This document shows, one piece after another, positions 33,758-42,924 of a stretch of DNA of 64,000 bases. Positions within the stretch are counted from its first letter, which is position 1; each line of letters begins with the position of its first letter. Under the pieces are notes generated by a model. That model saw only the letters and a list, made by a program, of their open reading frames with translations. It was not told where the DNA came from and searched no databases. The stretch is from the NCBI RefSeq assembly GCF_005233515.1, contig NZ_QFZZ01000003.1, forward strand, positions 711,259 to 775,258, read 5' to 3'. Origin of the DNA: Pseudomonas sp. CFBP13508 (GTDB taxonomy: Bacteria > Pseudomonadota > Gammaproteobacteria > Pseudomonadales > Pseudomonadaceae). A program made the translations under genes and the position numbers.

Positions 33758-35773
33758 TTAGCCGAGCTCGACTCGGTTGCGCCCGGCGTTTTTTGCTCGG
33801 TACAGCGCCTGATCGGCTCTTTTCAGCACCAGATCGCTGTGTTCTCCCACCCGGAATGACGCGAGTCCCATGGAAATGGTGATAGTCACTCGCTCGCCCT
33901 TGAAATGAAACGGGCAGGCTTCGATCGCCGCGCGCAGGGTTTCCAGCAGTTTCGCGCCCACCGCTGGTGGCGTCGCCGGCAGCAACAGCACGAACTCCTC
34001 ACCGCCGAAACGGGCGATGAAATCCGAGCCGCGCAGGCGTTTGCGCAATACCGTGGCGATGATCTTCAGCACTTTGTCGCCGGCCAGATGACCATAGCTG
34101 TCGTTGATCCGCTTGAAGTGATCGAGGTCGAGCATGGCCAGGCTGAGGGTGTTGCCGTGCTGCTGCCATTGCTGGATTTCATGCTCCAGGCGTCCGCTCC
34201 ACGCCGCGCGGTTGGGCAGGCCGGTCAAAGGATCGATCAGGGCTTTCTGCCGCTGCTCTTCAAGGTGTTCACGGAAGCCCATGGCTTCCTGCTCCATATG
34301 CGCCACGCGCTCCGACAGGCTCTTCAACCTGGCGGCGACTTCCTGCTCGCGGGCGTCGCGCTGCTTCTGGTGCTGGTCCATCGTTCCCAGCAGGCCTTCC
34401 AGATGATTCTCCAGCACATGCTTGAGGTCATCGAGGTCCGCCGCTTGCTGGACGCTGCTCTGCAAGCCGTCGACCTGCTCGCGAATCTGCGTGTCCATGG
34501 CCCGCGCCGCCGAGCTATTGTCGGCATGCCCTTCGCTGGCCGCTTGCAGGTTGCTCTGAAACGCTTCGAGGCGTTCGTTGAGTTGTTGCAGATAGGCTTC
34601 GAATTCGTGCTGACCGCTGTCGGTAATCGCCAGCATCAAAGTCGCGAGATCGTCGAGGATCGGCAACAGTTCGTACCAGTTCAACCCGTGTTTGAGCCGC
34701 TCGCGCATGGCTTCGGCTTGCGGCCGGTGGCGCTCGGGCAGGGTCAGGTCGTCGAGCAGGCCGATCAGCGTATCTTCGATATGTCTGGCCACGGAGCTGT
34801 AGGACGGCTCCGGAGAATCCGGCAGCGCGAAGAGGATGTCGTGCTCCGACTGCTCCGGGTCGATGGCGGCCAAGGCCTGAGCGATCGGCTCGGGCAGGGG
34901 CAGGCTGTCGAGAGTCAGCGGGAAAGGATCGCCGGGGTGGCTCAGTTCGTCGGGGTTGAGTGCCTCGGTGGCAAGCGCTGGCGCAACGGGGCTTGGTGCG
35001 GCGGGAGCGGCTGGCTCAACCGGCGTGGGCTCCGCTTCGACTGTGACAGCAGGTGTACCGAGCGCTGCGGTTTCGGGTTCGGGTGCTTCCAGCACAGGCG
35101 CCTCGACGGCGGCGGGAGTAACAATCGCCGGCTCAGCGTCTGCGACCGGTGCCATTTGCGCAGGCTCCGGTTCAGGTTGCGCGGTGGCAACCGGCTGCGG
35201 CGCTGAAGTTACTGATGCCTCTGCCGTTGGAGCAGTGTCTTGCTCACTGTCACGACTACCGAACAAACGTTGCAACAACCCCGGCCGGCCCGGCTCGGCC
35301 GGCGTCTCCAACTGACTCAAGGCCTTGCCCTGCAAGCCACTGAGTTCGCTCAACAGCAGCGGCATTTCCCGTGCCTGACCGACGCGACTGTCCAGTTGTT
35401 TGGCGAATTTCTTCAGCGGTTGCGCGACTTCGCGTGGCAATGGCAAGGCCTGCAACTGGGTGACCAGCGCGGTCAGCGCGGTGCTGACCTGATCAATGCG
35501 GGTCTCACGGCGCTGCTCGGAGTCGAGCACGGCTTTTTCCAGACGCGGCAGCAGGGCGGCGAGGCCGGCGTCCATGTCATCGGTACGCACGACTTCGCGC
35601 ATTTCCTTCATACACTGATCGACGACCTTGTCGGTGCCCTCGGCCGCCAGCGTGCTGCGCACCAGACCGCGTCGCAGCAGGTCGAGTCGCGCGGCCCAGC
35701 GGCGTTCGAGCTTGTCCTGCTGTTCGATGCTCTTGAGGTACTTCTCTTTCCAGCGCTGGGCGTCGTCGCTCAT
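33758..35773 (-). CDS. Diguanylate cyclase, DgcH-like
   Basis: This 671-residue protein makes cyclic-di-GMP. The C-terminal GGDEF domain (about 505-671) carries the active-site GGEEF and an allosteric I-site RGSD five residues upstream. No membrane helix is visible; the N-terminal part is helical. Residues about 190-290 are an Ala/Pro/Glu-rich low-complexity linker (for example PEPEPAQMAPVADAEPAIV). A second helical region with coiled-coil character (residues 330-510) precedes the GGDEF. The 671-residue length and place agree with P. aeruginosa dgcH as I recall it. It overlaps the EEP gene by 4 bp and probably shares a transcript with it. Confidence 0.9.
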   Translation of the reverse strand: MSDDAQRWKEKYLKSIEQQDKLERRWAARLDLLRRGLVRSTLAAEGTDKVVDQCMKEMREVVRTDDMDAGLAALLPRLEKAVLDSEQRRETRIDQVSTALTALVTQLQALPLPREVAQPLKKFAKQLDSRVGQAREMPLLLSELSGLQGKALSQLETPAEPGRPGLLQRLFGSRDSEQDTAPTAEASVTSAPQPVATAQPEPEPAQMAPVADAEPAIVTPAAVEAPVLEAPEPETAALGTPAVTVEAEPTPVEPAAPAAPSPVAPALATEALNPDELSHPGDPFPLTLDSLPLPEPIAQALAAIDPEQSEHDILFALPDSPEPSYSSVARHIEDTLIGLLDDLTLPERHRPQAEAMRERLKHGLNWYELLPILDDLATLMLAITDSGQHEFEAYLQQLNERLEAFQSNLQAASEGHADNSSAARAMDTQIREQVDGLQSSVQQAADLDDLKHVLENHLEGLLGTMDQHQKQRDAREQEVAARLKSLSERVAHMEQEAMGFREHLEEQRQKALIDPLTGLPNRAAWSGRLEHEIQQWQQHGNTLSLAMLDLDHFKRINDSYGHLAGDKVLKIIATVLRKRLRGSDFIARFGGEEFVLLLPATPPAVGAKLLETLRAAIEACPFHFKGERVTITISMGLASFRVGEHSDLVLKRADQALYRAKNAGRNRVELG

Positions 35774-36648
35774 TCACAGGTTCCGCGAGGGGCAGGGCTC
35801 AACGCGGGCAATGCGTCGGCCGTGAGCGAACCCGGCAGACGAATTTCCACCGCGACCGGCAGGTGATCGGAAATGGGCTGGGCCAGCACCTCGACCTTTT
35901 CCAGGGTCAGGGTCGGGCTGAGCAGAATATGATCAAGGCAACGCTGTGGGCGCCAGCTGGGGAAGGTCGCTTCCACCTGCGGGGCCAGCAGGCCGAGATC
36001 GCGTAACGGCGAGTGTTCGAGCAGGTCGCTGGCATGGGTATTCATGTCGCCCATCAGCACCTGATGCTTGTAGCCGCTGATCAAGTCACGAATGTAGGCC
36101 AGTTGCAGGCTGCGCGTCCGTGCGCCGAGGGCCAGGTGCATCATCACCACCACCAGTGCCTCCGGACCTTCGCCGAAGCGCAGCAGGATCGCGCCGCGAC
36201 CTTTCGGGCCGGGCAGCGGGTGATCCTCGATCGCCCACGGCTTCAGGCGACTGAGCACGCCATTGCTGTGCTGGGCCAGTCGACCGAGGTTGCGATTGAG
36301 TTGTTGATACCAGTAGGGAAAGGCGCCGAGGTGGGCCAGATGTTCGACCTGATTGACGTAGCCCGAGCGCAGGCTGCCGCCATCGGCTTCCTGCAGCGCG
36401 ACCAGATCGAAGTCGCCGAGCAGGTCACCGATCTTCTGCAGATTGCCGGAACGCCCGGTGTGCGGCAGCAGATGCTGCCAGCTGCGGGTCAGGTAATGCC
36501 GATAGCGCTCGGTGCTGATGCCGACCTGGATGTTGAAACTGAGCAAGCGCAGACGCTGGTCTGCGGGCAGGCCCGTAGACGCCAGGTGATGTTCGTTGAC
36601 CTGCGGATCATGCAGGCCAACGATGCGTTCGGACTTCCAGCGGCGCAT
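35770..36648 (-). CDS. Endonuclease/exonuclease/phosphatase family protein
   Basis: This 292-residue protein has the EEP superfamily fold with RLLSFNIQVG near 33-42, VALQEADGG near 97 (metal ligand Glu), MGDMNTH near 200 (catalytic Asp and Asn), CLDHILLS and the terminal SDHLPV with the catalytic His. EEP enzymes cut nucleic acids or hydrolyse phosphodiesters or phospholipids, and the substrate here is not known. It begins 14 bp after dsbA on the same strand and overlaps the GGDEF gene by 4 bp, so the three genes form an operon. The same order occurs in P. aeruginosa. Confidence 0.88.
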   Translation of the reverse strand: MRRWKSERIVGLHDPQVNEHHLASTGLPADQRLRLLSFNIQVGISTERYRHYLTRSWQHLLPHTGRSGNLQKIGDLLGDFDLVALQEADGGSLRSGYVNQVEHLAHLGAFPYWYQQLNRNLGRLAQHSNGVLSRLKPWAIEDHPLPGPKGRGAILLRFGEGPEALVVVMMHLALGARTRSLQLAYIRDLISGYKHQVLMGDMNTHASDLLEHSPLRDLGLLAPQVEATFPSWRPQRCLDHILLSPTLTLEKVEVLAQPISDHLPVAVEIRLPGSLTADALPALSPAPRGTCE

Positions 36649-36662
36649 GGCGAATGCCGCGC

Positions 36663-37304
36663 TTAGTTGGCAGCCGCCTTGTTAGCCGCTCGCTCTTTGG
36701 CGACCAGATCATCAGCCAGTTTCAGCGCTTGCTCGGCACCACCGGCAGAGCCGATGTCGAAGCGGTATTTACCATTGACGATCATGGTTGGCACGCCAGT
36801 GATTTCATACTTCTTGGCCAGTTCACGGGCCTTGACGATCTGACCCTTGATGGCGAACGAGTCGAAGGTGGCGAGGAACTTGTCCTTGTCCACGCCTTGA
36901 GTGGCGAGGAAGTCGGCCATGTCGTTCTTGTCGGTGAGCTTCTTGTGTTCTTTCTGAATGGCGTTGAATACCGCAGCGTGAACCTTGTGCTCGACACCCA
37001 TGGCTTCCAGAGTCAGGAACATCTGCCCGTGAGCGTCCCATGGGCCGCCGAACATGGCGGGGATGCGTACAAAATTGACGTCGGACGGCAGTTTTTCAAC
37101 CCATGGATTGATCACGGGTTCAAAGGCGTAGCAATGCGGGCAGCCGTACCAGAACAGCTCGACCACTTCGATCTTGCCAGGCACTGCAACCGGGACCGGG
37201 TTGGCCAGTTCGACATACGGGGCGGCAGGGGCTTCAGCGGCCTGGGCGGTCACGCCGAACAGGCTGGCAGCGACGAGGGCGGCGCTGATGATCAGATTAC
37301 GCAT
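36663..37304 (-). CDS. dsbA: Thiol:disulfide interchange protein DsbA
   Basis: DsbA introduces disulfide bonds into secreted proteins. The 213-residue precursor has a signal peptide (cleavage near AQA-AEAP, residue 22). The redox motif WYGCPHC has cysteines at 55 and 58, and GVPTMIVNGKYRF carries the cis-proline. Between these is the helical insertion typical of DsbA. It leads an operon with the EEP protein and the GGDEF cyclase. It acts in the periplasm and is reoxidised by DsbB, which is not in this window. Confidence 0.96.
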   Translation of the reverse strand: MRNLIISAALVAASLFGVTAQAAEAPAAPYVELANPVPVAVPGKIEVVELFWYGCPHCYAFEPVINPWVEKLPSDVNFVRIPAMFGGPWDAHGQMFLTLEAMGVEHKVHAAVFNAIQKEHKKLTDKNDMADFLATQGVDKDKFLATFDSFAIKGQIVKARELAKKYEITGVPTMIVNGKYRFDIGSAGGAEQALKLADDLVAKERAANKAAAN

Positions 37305-37400
37305 GCTTTACTCCTGAACAATTTGAGTCGCCTCGCTCGACCTGTTTCGACACAGATCCTGGCGGGCATGAGTGCTGTAGTGTAACGGCAGCGGCCACAA

Positions 37401-37427
37401 AAAAGGGCGGCCAAAGCCACCCTTTTT
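37401..37427. terminator. Terminator between the cytochrome c4 gene and dsbA
   Basis: AAAAGGGCGGC (37401-37411) and GCCACCCTTTTT (37416-37427) form a stem with a 4-base loop and one mismatch. The run of A before the stem gives a T tail on the minus strand. Confidence 0.75.
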
Positions 37428-37503
37428 ATACTTGCTGCGAAGGATTAATCGAGCGTTAACGTGGCCGGCGCTGCGCGCCTCGTTCAGCCCTCGATTCAGG
37501 GCC

Positions 37504-38115
37504 TCAGTGCAGGCCCTGGATGTAGCTGGAAACCGCAGCGATGTCTTCGTCGCTCAGCTTGCGTGCGATGGTGCGCATGGTCATCGCGTCGCCGTCGTTG
37601 GCGCGACCGCCTTCTTCCTTGCGGAAATCGGTCAGTTGCTTGGCGATGTATTGCGCATGCTGGCCACCCAGATGGGGGAAGCCTGCTGCAGCATTGCCGG
37701 CGCCGTTCGGCGAATGGCAGCCGGTGCAGGCTGGCAGACCTTTTTCCAGATTGCCGCCACGGAACAGCGCTTCACCGCGAGCGACGATCTTCGGACCGGC
37801 GGCGCCGACGCTGCCTTTCTGACTGGCGAAGTACGCGGCGATGTCGGCCAGATCCTGGTCATTCAGGTTGGTCAGCAGCCCGGTCATTTCCAGCACCACG
37901 CGCTTGCCCGACTTGATGTCGTGCAATTGCTTGTCGAGGTAGCGTTCCCCTTGACCTGCCAGTTTCGGAAAGTTTGGCGCCATGCTGTTGCCGTCCGGGC
38001 CATGGCAGGCTCCGCACACGGCAGCTTTGGCCTGGCCTGCTGCGGCATCGCCGGCAGCATGGGCGACACCTGAAATTCCCACGGTCAACAGCAGACTCAC
38101 GATCAATTTGTTCAT
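37504..38115 (-). CDS. Cytochrome c4 (diheme)
   Basis: This 203-residue periplasmic cytochrome begins MNKLIVSLLLTVGISGVAHA, a Sec signal peptide. It has two class I heme sites, CGACH at 34-38 and CTGCH at 130-134, each with a distal methionine block (SMAPNFPKLAGQ and AGFPHLGGQHAQY). Cytochrome c4 passes electrons to terminal oxidases such as cbb3 or aa3. The single-heme gene lies 30 bp upstream on the same strand, so both are probably cotranscribed. Confidence 0.94.
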   Translation of the reverse strand: MNKLIVSLLLTVGISGVAHAAGDAAAGQAKAAVCGACHGPDGNSMAPNFPKLAGQGERYLDKQLHDIKSGKRVVLEMTGLLTNLNDQDLADIAAYFASQKGSVGAAGPKIVARGEALFRGGNLEKGLPACTGCHSPNGAGNAAAGFPHLGGQHAQYIAKQLTDFRKEEGGRANDGDAMTMRTIARKLSDEDIAAVSSYIQGLH

Positions 38116-38145
38116 CAGCTAATCCAACTACGGCTAAGGGTTAAG

Positions 38146-38451
38146 TTATGGACCGGGCTTACTCTCGCTCATCCAAAGGATGATGGCCTGGTAATCCTCG
38201 GCACTGCAGTCCATGCACAAACCACGCGGCGGCATCGCCTTGAAACCCTGGGTCACGTGTTGCACCAGCGTCCCCATACCTTTCGCCAACCTCGGCGTCC
38301 AAGCTTCCTGATCGCCTCTTGCGGGCGCCATGGGTAGTTGGCCGGAATGACAGGCACCACAAACACGGTTGTACACAGCTTCCGGATCCTGTGTAGCCTG
38401 TGCGCTGTAAAGCGGCATCAAGACTCCGGCAGCCAGCAGCCATTTCGTCAT
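38146..38451 (-). CDS. Small c5-type cytochrome c
   Basis: This 101-residue protein has a signal peptide (MTKWLLAAGVLMPLYSAQA) and one heme site, CGACH, at residues 31-35. An extra CMDC pair near 80-83 (GLCMDCSAEDY) is the disulfide typical of cytochrome c5. The distal Met lies in KAMPPRG. It is monoheme and probably soluble in the periplasm. It precedes cytochrome c4 by 30 bp and is divergent from engB. Confidence 0.92.
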   Translation of the reverse strand: MTKWLLAAGVLMPLYSAQATQDPEAVYNRVCGACHSGQLPMAPARGDQEAWTPRLAKGMGTLVQHVTQGFKAMPPRGLCMDCSAEDYQAIILWMSESKPGP

Positions 38452-38642
38452 AAAACGACCTTTTCAGGGTTGAGAGCGTTCTGCGTTCTAATGCGCAATC
38501 AAAGTCTGTCGCTCTCGTGAACTTCATCCTTCGCTGGGACAAAGCACACACAAAATCTGCGGCATTATATACTGGCGTCACTGAAACGGAAGCGACACCG
38601 CGTTCCGCGCCCAATCCCGGCGCCGCCCACATCGGAAATCCC

Positions 38643-39287
38643 ATGCAACTCAAGAATCCCATCCTCGGCCTGTGCCAACAGTCCACGTTCATGCTCAGTG
38701 CCGCCAAAGTCGATCAATGCCCAGACGACGAAGGCTTCGAAGTGGCGTTTGCCGGTCGTTCCAACGCTGGCAAATCCAGCGCGCTGAACACCCTGACCCA
38801 CGCCAGCCTGGCGCGCACCTCGAAAACTCCGGGTCGCACACAGCTGTTGAACTTCTTCAAGCTAGACGATGATCGCCGTCTGGTCGACCTGCCGGGCTAC
38901 GGTTATGCAAAAGTACCGATCCCGCTCAAGCAACACTGGCAGCGCCACCTCGAGGCTTACCTCGGTGGTCGGGAGAGTTTGAAAGGTCTGATTCTGATGA
39001 TGGACATCCGCCATCCGATGACCGACTTCGACCTGCTGATGCTCGACTGGGCCGTCGCCGCCGGCATGCCGATGCACATCCTGCTGACCAAGGCCGACAA
39101 GCTCACCTACGGCGCAGCCAAGAACACCCTGCTGAAAGTACAGTCGGAAATCCGCAAAGGCTGGGGCGACTCGATCACCATCCAGTTGTTCTCCGCACCA
39201 AAACGCATGGGCCTGGAAGAGGCCTACACTGTACTGGCCGACTGGATGGAACTCGCAGACAAAGGCGCCGAGGCGGCAGCCGAGTAA
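38643..39287 (+). CDS. engB: Ribosome biogenesis GTPase YsxC/EngB
   Basis: EngB is an essential GTPase for assembly of the 50S subunit. The 214-residue protein has G1 GRSNAGKS at 38-45, switch region [12 protein letters not shown]3 DLPGYG near 82, and G4 TKADK near 148. The ATG at 38643 follows GGAAA; the frame is open 42 codons further upstream but that sequence has no homology and lies in the promoter region. It faces polA tail to tail, with ersA between them, as spf lies between polA and yihA in E. coli. Confidence 0.95.
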   Translation: MQLKNPILGLCQQSTFMLSAAKVDQCPDDEGFEVAFAGRSNAGKSSALNTLTHASLARTSKTPGRTQLLNFFKLDDDRRLVDLPGYGYAKVPIPLKQHWQRHLEAYLGGRESLKGLILMMDIRHPMTDFDLLMLDWAVAAGMPMHILLTKADKLTYGAAKNTLLKVQSEIRKGWGDSITIQLFSAPKRMGLEEAYTVLADWMELADKGAEAAAE

Positions 39288-39335
39288 GACAATTTCAAAA
39301 CTGACTGTGGTGCTGTCAGGCAAGGCGAAAGTAGG

Positions 39336-39378
39336 GCTAAAAAGCGGAGTTTAGGGAACCTAAATGAGCATTTTTAGC
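39336..39378. repeat. Nested palindrome after engB
   Basis: GCTAAAAA (39336-39343) pairs with TTTTTAGC (39371-39378), and TTTAGG (39350-39355) with CCTAAA (39359-39364) inside it. The motif GCGGAGTTTAGG...CCTAAATGAGCATTTT resembles a small mobile palindrome that I recall from other pseudomonads. It could also terminate engB. The remaining intergenic DNA is taken up by ersA. Confidence 0.5.
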
Positions 39379-39423
39379 GATGCTTTTAACGCAGCATGGC
39401 CGCGCTACAGCCGATTTTTGGGC

Positions 39424-39556
39424 AAAAAAAGCCCCGGACTTCATTGGGGAGGGAGAAGTTCCGGGGTTCAAGTTCCGAACCGCTAGGGCGGGGTTCAGAT
39501 ATCTGCCAACACTTAACACAACATAGGAGCATCGAAGGGCTTCACCAGCCATTCAG
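39424..39556 (-). ncRNA. ersA: Small RNA ErsA
   Basis: A roughly 132-nt RNA lies between polA and engB in the same direction as polA, the position of ErsA in P. aeruginosa and of Spot 42 in E. coli. It ends in a strong terminator: CCCCGGAACTTC pairs with GAAGTCCGGGG (with a one-base bulge) around the C-rich loop TCCCTCCCCAAT, followed by seven T. The C-rich loop can pair with Shine-Dalgarno sequences. It is preceded by an AlgU-type promoter. In P. aeruginosa ErsA acts with Hfq on exopolysaccharide and porin mRNAs and is AlgU-dependent; this is known of the family, not shown here. The 5' end is placed about 5 bases after the -10. Confidence 0.85.
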
Positions 39557-39560
39557 TACC

Positions 39561-39588
39561 TCTGAGTGTTCCGCCGGCAGATTAGTTC
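39561..39588 (-). promoter_or_regulatory. AlgU (sigma-22/RpoE-type) promoter of ersA
   Basis: On the minus strand GAACTA (39588-39583) is followed after exactly 17 bases by TCAGA (39565-39561). The consensus is GAACTT-N16/17-TCTGA. Confidence 0.7.
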
Positions 39589-39650
39589 AGATTTTTTTCA
39601 AAAAGCTTTGGAATAGCCTAAAGCGTTTTTCGATCTAAGCCGGATTTCGG

Positions 39651-39681
39651 CCGTTGCCGCGACGGCAGGTCGCGGCGACGG
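39651..39681 (-). terminator. Hairpin after polA
   Basis: CCGTTGCCGCGAC and GTCGCGGCGACGG form a 13-bp stem with one T-G wobble and the loop GGCAG. It is 16 bp past the polA stop. No T tract follows, so termination may be inefficient. Confidence 0.45.
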
Positions 39682-39696
39682 TTGCGCAACAATGAC

Positions 39697-42501
39697 TCAG
39701 TGCGCCTCATCCCAGTTGTTGCCCACGCCAACTTCCACCAGCAGCGGCACATCCAGTTTCGCCGCTTCGCTCATGTGCGTACGAATTTCGGCGCTGACCT
39801 GCTCGACCAGATCCTCGCGAACCTCCAGCACCAGTTCGTCGTGCACTTGCAGGATGACCCGGGCGTCCAGACCCGACGTCGCCAGCCAGTTATCCACAGC
39901 CACCATGGCTTTCTTGATGATATCCGCTGCCGTGCCCTGCATCGGCGCGTTGATCGCCGTGCGTTCAGCAGCAGCGCGTTCCTGCGGCTTGTTCGAGTTG
40001 ATCTCCGGCAAGTACAGGCGACGACCGAAGAAAGTTTCGACGTAACCCTGATCCGCCGCTTGCGCGCGGGTGCGCTCCATGTATTCGCGCACGCCTGGAT
40101 AACGGGCGAAGTAGGTGTCGATGTAAGCCTTGGCGGTCTTGGTGTCGACGCCGATGTCCTTGCCGAGCTTCTGCGCGCCCATGCCGTAGATCAGACCGAA
40201 GTTGATCGCCTTGGCGCTGCGACGCTGGTCGGAGGTCACTTGATCAAGCTCGACCTTGAATACTTCGGCAGCGGTTGCAGTGTGCACGTCGAGATTGTTG
40301 CGGAAAGCGTTCATCAGGCCTTCGTCGCGGGACAGGTGGGCCATGATCCGCAGTTCGATTTGCGAATAGTCCGCCGCCAGCAGTTTGTAGCCTTTGGGTG
40401 CGACGAACGCCTGACGAATGCGTCGGCCTTCGGCGGTGCGCACCGGAATGTTCTGCAGGTTCGGATCACTGGAGGACAGGCGCCCGGTTGAAGCCACAGC
40501 CTGGTGATACGAGGTGTGGATGCGCCCGGTGCGCGGGTTGATCTGCTCCGGCAGGCGATCGGTGTAGGTGCTTTTCAGCTTGCTCATCGAGCGGTGCTCC
40601 ATTAGCACCTTCGGCAAGCGGTGATCGTCTTCGGCGAGTTTCGCCAGCACTTCTTCAGCGGTGGACGGCTGGCCCTTGGCGGTTTTCTTCAGCACCGGCA
40701 GGCCGAGCTTTTCATAAAGAATCACGCCCAGCTGCTTCGGCGAGCCGAGGTTGAATTCTTCCCCGGCGATTTCGAAGGCTTCACGCTCCAGCGCGACCAT
40801 TTTGTTGCCCAGCTCAATGCTCTGAATGCCCAGCAACTCGGCATCGACGAACGCACCCTGGCGTTCGATGCGCGCCAGCACCGGTACCAGCGGGATTTCG
40901 ATGTCGGTCAGCACGCTGGCCAGGCTCGGAATTGCGCTGAGCTTGTCGAACAGGGTCTGGTGCAGGCGCAGGGTGATGTCGGCGTCTTCGGCGGCGTAGG
41001 GCCCGGCCTGTTCCAGGGCGATCTGGTCGAAGGTCAGCTGCTTGGCACCTTTGCCGGCGATGTCTTGGAAGCTCACCGTGGTGTGGTCGAGATACTTTTG
41101 CGCGAGGCTGTCCATGTCGTGACGGGTCGCGGTGGAATTGAGTACGTAGGACTCAAGCATGGTGTCGAAGGCGATGCCGCGCACGCTGATGCCTTCACTC
41201 TGATCGCCGCCAATGGCGCAGTTGGCCAGAATGTTCATGTCGAACTTGGCGTGCTGGCCGACCTTGAGTTTGTTCGGGTCTTCCAGAATCGGCTTGAGTG
41301 CGCGCAGCACGGTGTCGCGATCCAGCTGCTCCGGCACGCCGATGTAGGAATGGGTCAGCGGGATGTACGCAGCTTCGTTGGCCTGCACCGCAAACGACAG
41401 ACCGACCAGTTGCGCCTGCTGCGCGTCGATGCCAGTGGTTTCGGTGTCGAAGGCGATCAGCCTGGCGTTGCGCAGTTTTTCCAGCCAGACGTCGAAGCGC
41501 GCCTGGTCTAGGATGGTTTCGTATGCGGCCTCGACAGGAGCAACAGGTGCCTCGGCTTGCGGGGCGCTGAACAGATCGCCCGCCGGCGCAGGTTCGGCCG
41601 CCGCGCTCAGTTCCAGACGCTTGGCATCGCGATCCAGATCATTGAGCCAGCTCTTGAATTCCAGCAGGGTGTACAGCTCGTAAAGTTTGGCCGGATCTTC
41701 CTGGCCCATCTGCAGATCATCGAGGCCGATATCCAGCGGCACGTCGACCTTGATGGTCGCCAGTTGATAGGACAGGAAAGCCATCTCCCGGTGCTCTTCG
41801 AGCTTGGCCGGCAAGGTTTTTGCGCCACGGATCGGCAGGCTCGGCACGATGTCGAGGTTGGCGTACAGCTCGGTCAGACCACCGTTGACGCCGACCAGCA
41901 GGCCGGACGCCGTCTTCGGGCCGATGCCCGGCACGCCCGGAATGTTGTCGGACGAATCGCCCATCAGCGCCAGATAATCGATGATCTGCTCCGGTGCGAC
42001 GCCAAATTTCTCCTTAACGCCCTCCACATCCATCGAGCTACCGGACATGGTGTTGACCAAGGTAATGTGGCCATCGACCAGTTGCGCCATGTCCTTGTCA
42101 CCGGTGGAGATGATCACCGGGCGATCGGCGGCCGCGCTGCTGCGGGCGAGGGTGCCGATCACATCGTCGGCCTCGACGCCGTCGACGCACAGCAGCGGGA
42201 AGCCGAGGGCGATCACGCTCTGGTGCAGCGGCTCGATCTGCACGCGCATGTCATCGGGCATGCTTGGCCGGTTGGCCTTGTATTCGGCGTACATCTCATC
42301 GCGAAATGTCCCGCCCTTGGCGTCGAACACTACCGCGAAGGGGCTGTCCGGGTACTGCTTGCGCAGACTCTTGAGCATGTTCAGCACGCCTTTAACCGCA
42401 CCGGTCGGCAGGCCTTTGGACGTGGTCAGTGGCGGCAGTGCATGAAAGGCGCGGTACAGGTAAGACGAACCGTCCACCAGGACGAGGGGGGCTTGGCTCA
42501 T
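39697..42501 (-). CDS. polA: DNA polymerase I
   Basis: PolA fills gaps in repair and removes RNA primers. The 934-residue protein has all three parts: a 5'-3' exonuclease ([20 protein letters not shown], then [10 protein letters not shown] and [15 protein letters not shown]), a 3'-5' proofreading domain with [12 protein letters not shown] near 357, and a family A polymerase with [19 protein letters not shown], the [14 protein letters not shown] helix and [10 protein letters not shown]. The start at 42501 (MSQAPL) matches the family; an in-frame TTG at 42513 with AAAAGG just before it is an alternative. The DUF2782 gene is divergent. Confidence 0.97.
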   Translation of the reverse strand: MSQAPLVLVDGSSYLYRAFHALPPLTTSKGLPTGAVKGVLNMLKSLRKQYPDSPFAVVFDAKGGTFRDEMYAEYKANRPSMPDDMRVQIEPLHQSVIALGFPLLCVDGVEADDVIGTLARSSAAADRPVIISTGDKDMAQLVDGHITLVNTMSGSSMDVEGVKEKFGVAPEQIIDYLALMGDSSDNIPGVPGIGPKTASGLLVGVNGGLTELYANLDIVPSLPIRGAKTLPAKLEEHREMAFLSYQLATIKVDVPLDIGLDDLQMGQEDPAKLYELYTLLEFKSWLNDLDRDAKRLELSAAAEPAPAGDLFSAPQAEAPVAPVEAAYETILDQARFDVWLEKLRNARLIAFDTETTGIDAQQAQLVGLSFAVQANEAAYIPLTHSYIGVPEQLDRDTVLRALKPILEDPNKLKVGQHAKFDMNILANCAIGGDQSEGISVRGIAFDTMLESYVLNSTATRHDMDSLAQKYLDHTTVSFQDIAGKGAKQLTFDQIALEQAGPYAAEDADITLRLHQTLFDKLSAIPSLASVLTDIEIPLVPVLARIERQGAFVDAELLGIQSIELGNKMVALEREAFEIAGEEFNLGSPKQLGVILYEKLGLPVLKKTAKGQPSTAEEVLAKLAEDDHRLPKVLMEHRSMSKLKSTYTDRLPEQINPRTGRIHTSYHQAVASTGRLSSSDPNLQNIPVRTAEGRRIRQAFVAPKGYKLLAADYSQIELRIMAHLSRDEGLMNAFRNNLDVHTATAAEVFKVELDQVTSDQRRSAKAINFGLIYGMGAQKLGKDIGVDTKTAKAYIDTYFARYPGVREYMERTRAQAADQGYVETFFGRRLYLPEINSNKPQERAAAERTAINAPMQGTAADIIKKAMVAVDNWLATSGLDARVILQVHDELVLEVREDLVEQVSAEIRTHMSEAAKLDVPLLVEVGVGNNWDEAH

Positions 42502-42575
42502 GAGCAGGATCAACCTTTTCGGCGGGTCCGGGGCTAGAATAGCGGGACCGTTGACGACAAAGGGACAAGGTTATC

Positions 42576-42866
42576 ATGCGTACGTTAAATCGCTTGCTGC
42601 TGGTCGGGTTGATCGCTGTCTCACCACTGGCCGCGATGGCGGCGGATGATGCGCCGGGCGGCGACCCCGAGGTCACCATTCGCACGGAGGGGGACAAAAC
42701 CATTCAGGAGTACAGCCGGAATGGCTTCGTCTATGCGATCAAGGTCACGCCCAAGAAGGGCAAACCGTATTTCCTGGTGCGCGCCGATGGTTCGGACGCC
42801 AATTACATCAGATCCGACCAGCCGGATATGCTGATTCCGTCGTGGGAAATCTTTACCTGGAAGTAA
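42576..42866 (+). CDS. DUF2782 secreted protein
   Basis: This 96-residue protein begins MRTLNRLLLVGLIAVSPLAA with a signal peptide ending near MAA. The mature part, with EVTIRTEGDKTIQEYSRNGF and YAIKVTPKKGKPYFLVRADG, matches DUF2782 as I recall it. It ends in PDMLIPSWEIFTWK. The protein is small and likely periplasmic; its role is unknown. thrB starts 58 bp downstream on the same strand. P. aeruginosa has the same pair next to polA. Confidence 0.85.
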   Translation: MRTLNRLLLVGLIAVSPLAAMAADDAPGGDPEVTIRTEGDKTIQEYSRNGFVYAIKVTPKKGKPYFLVRADGSDANYIRSDQPDMLIPSWEIFTWK

Positions 42867-42924
42867 GCTTCCCGATTTTTAATCGGCGTCGCCTGACTGC
42901 GGCGCCAAAACTGAGCAGTTTTCA

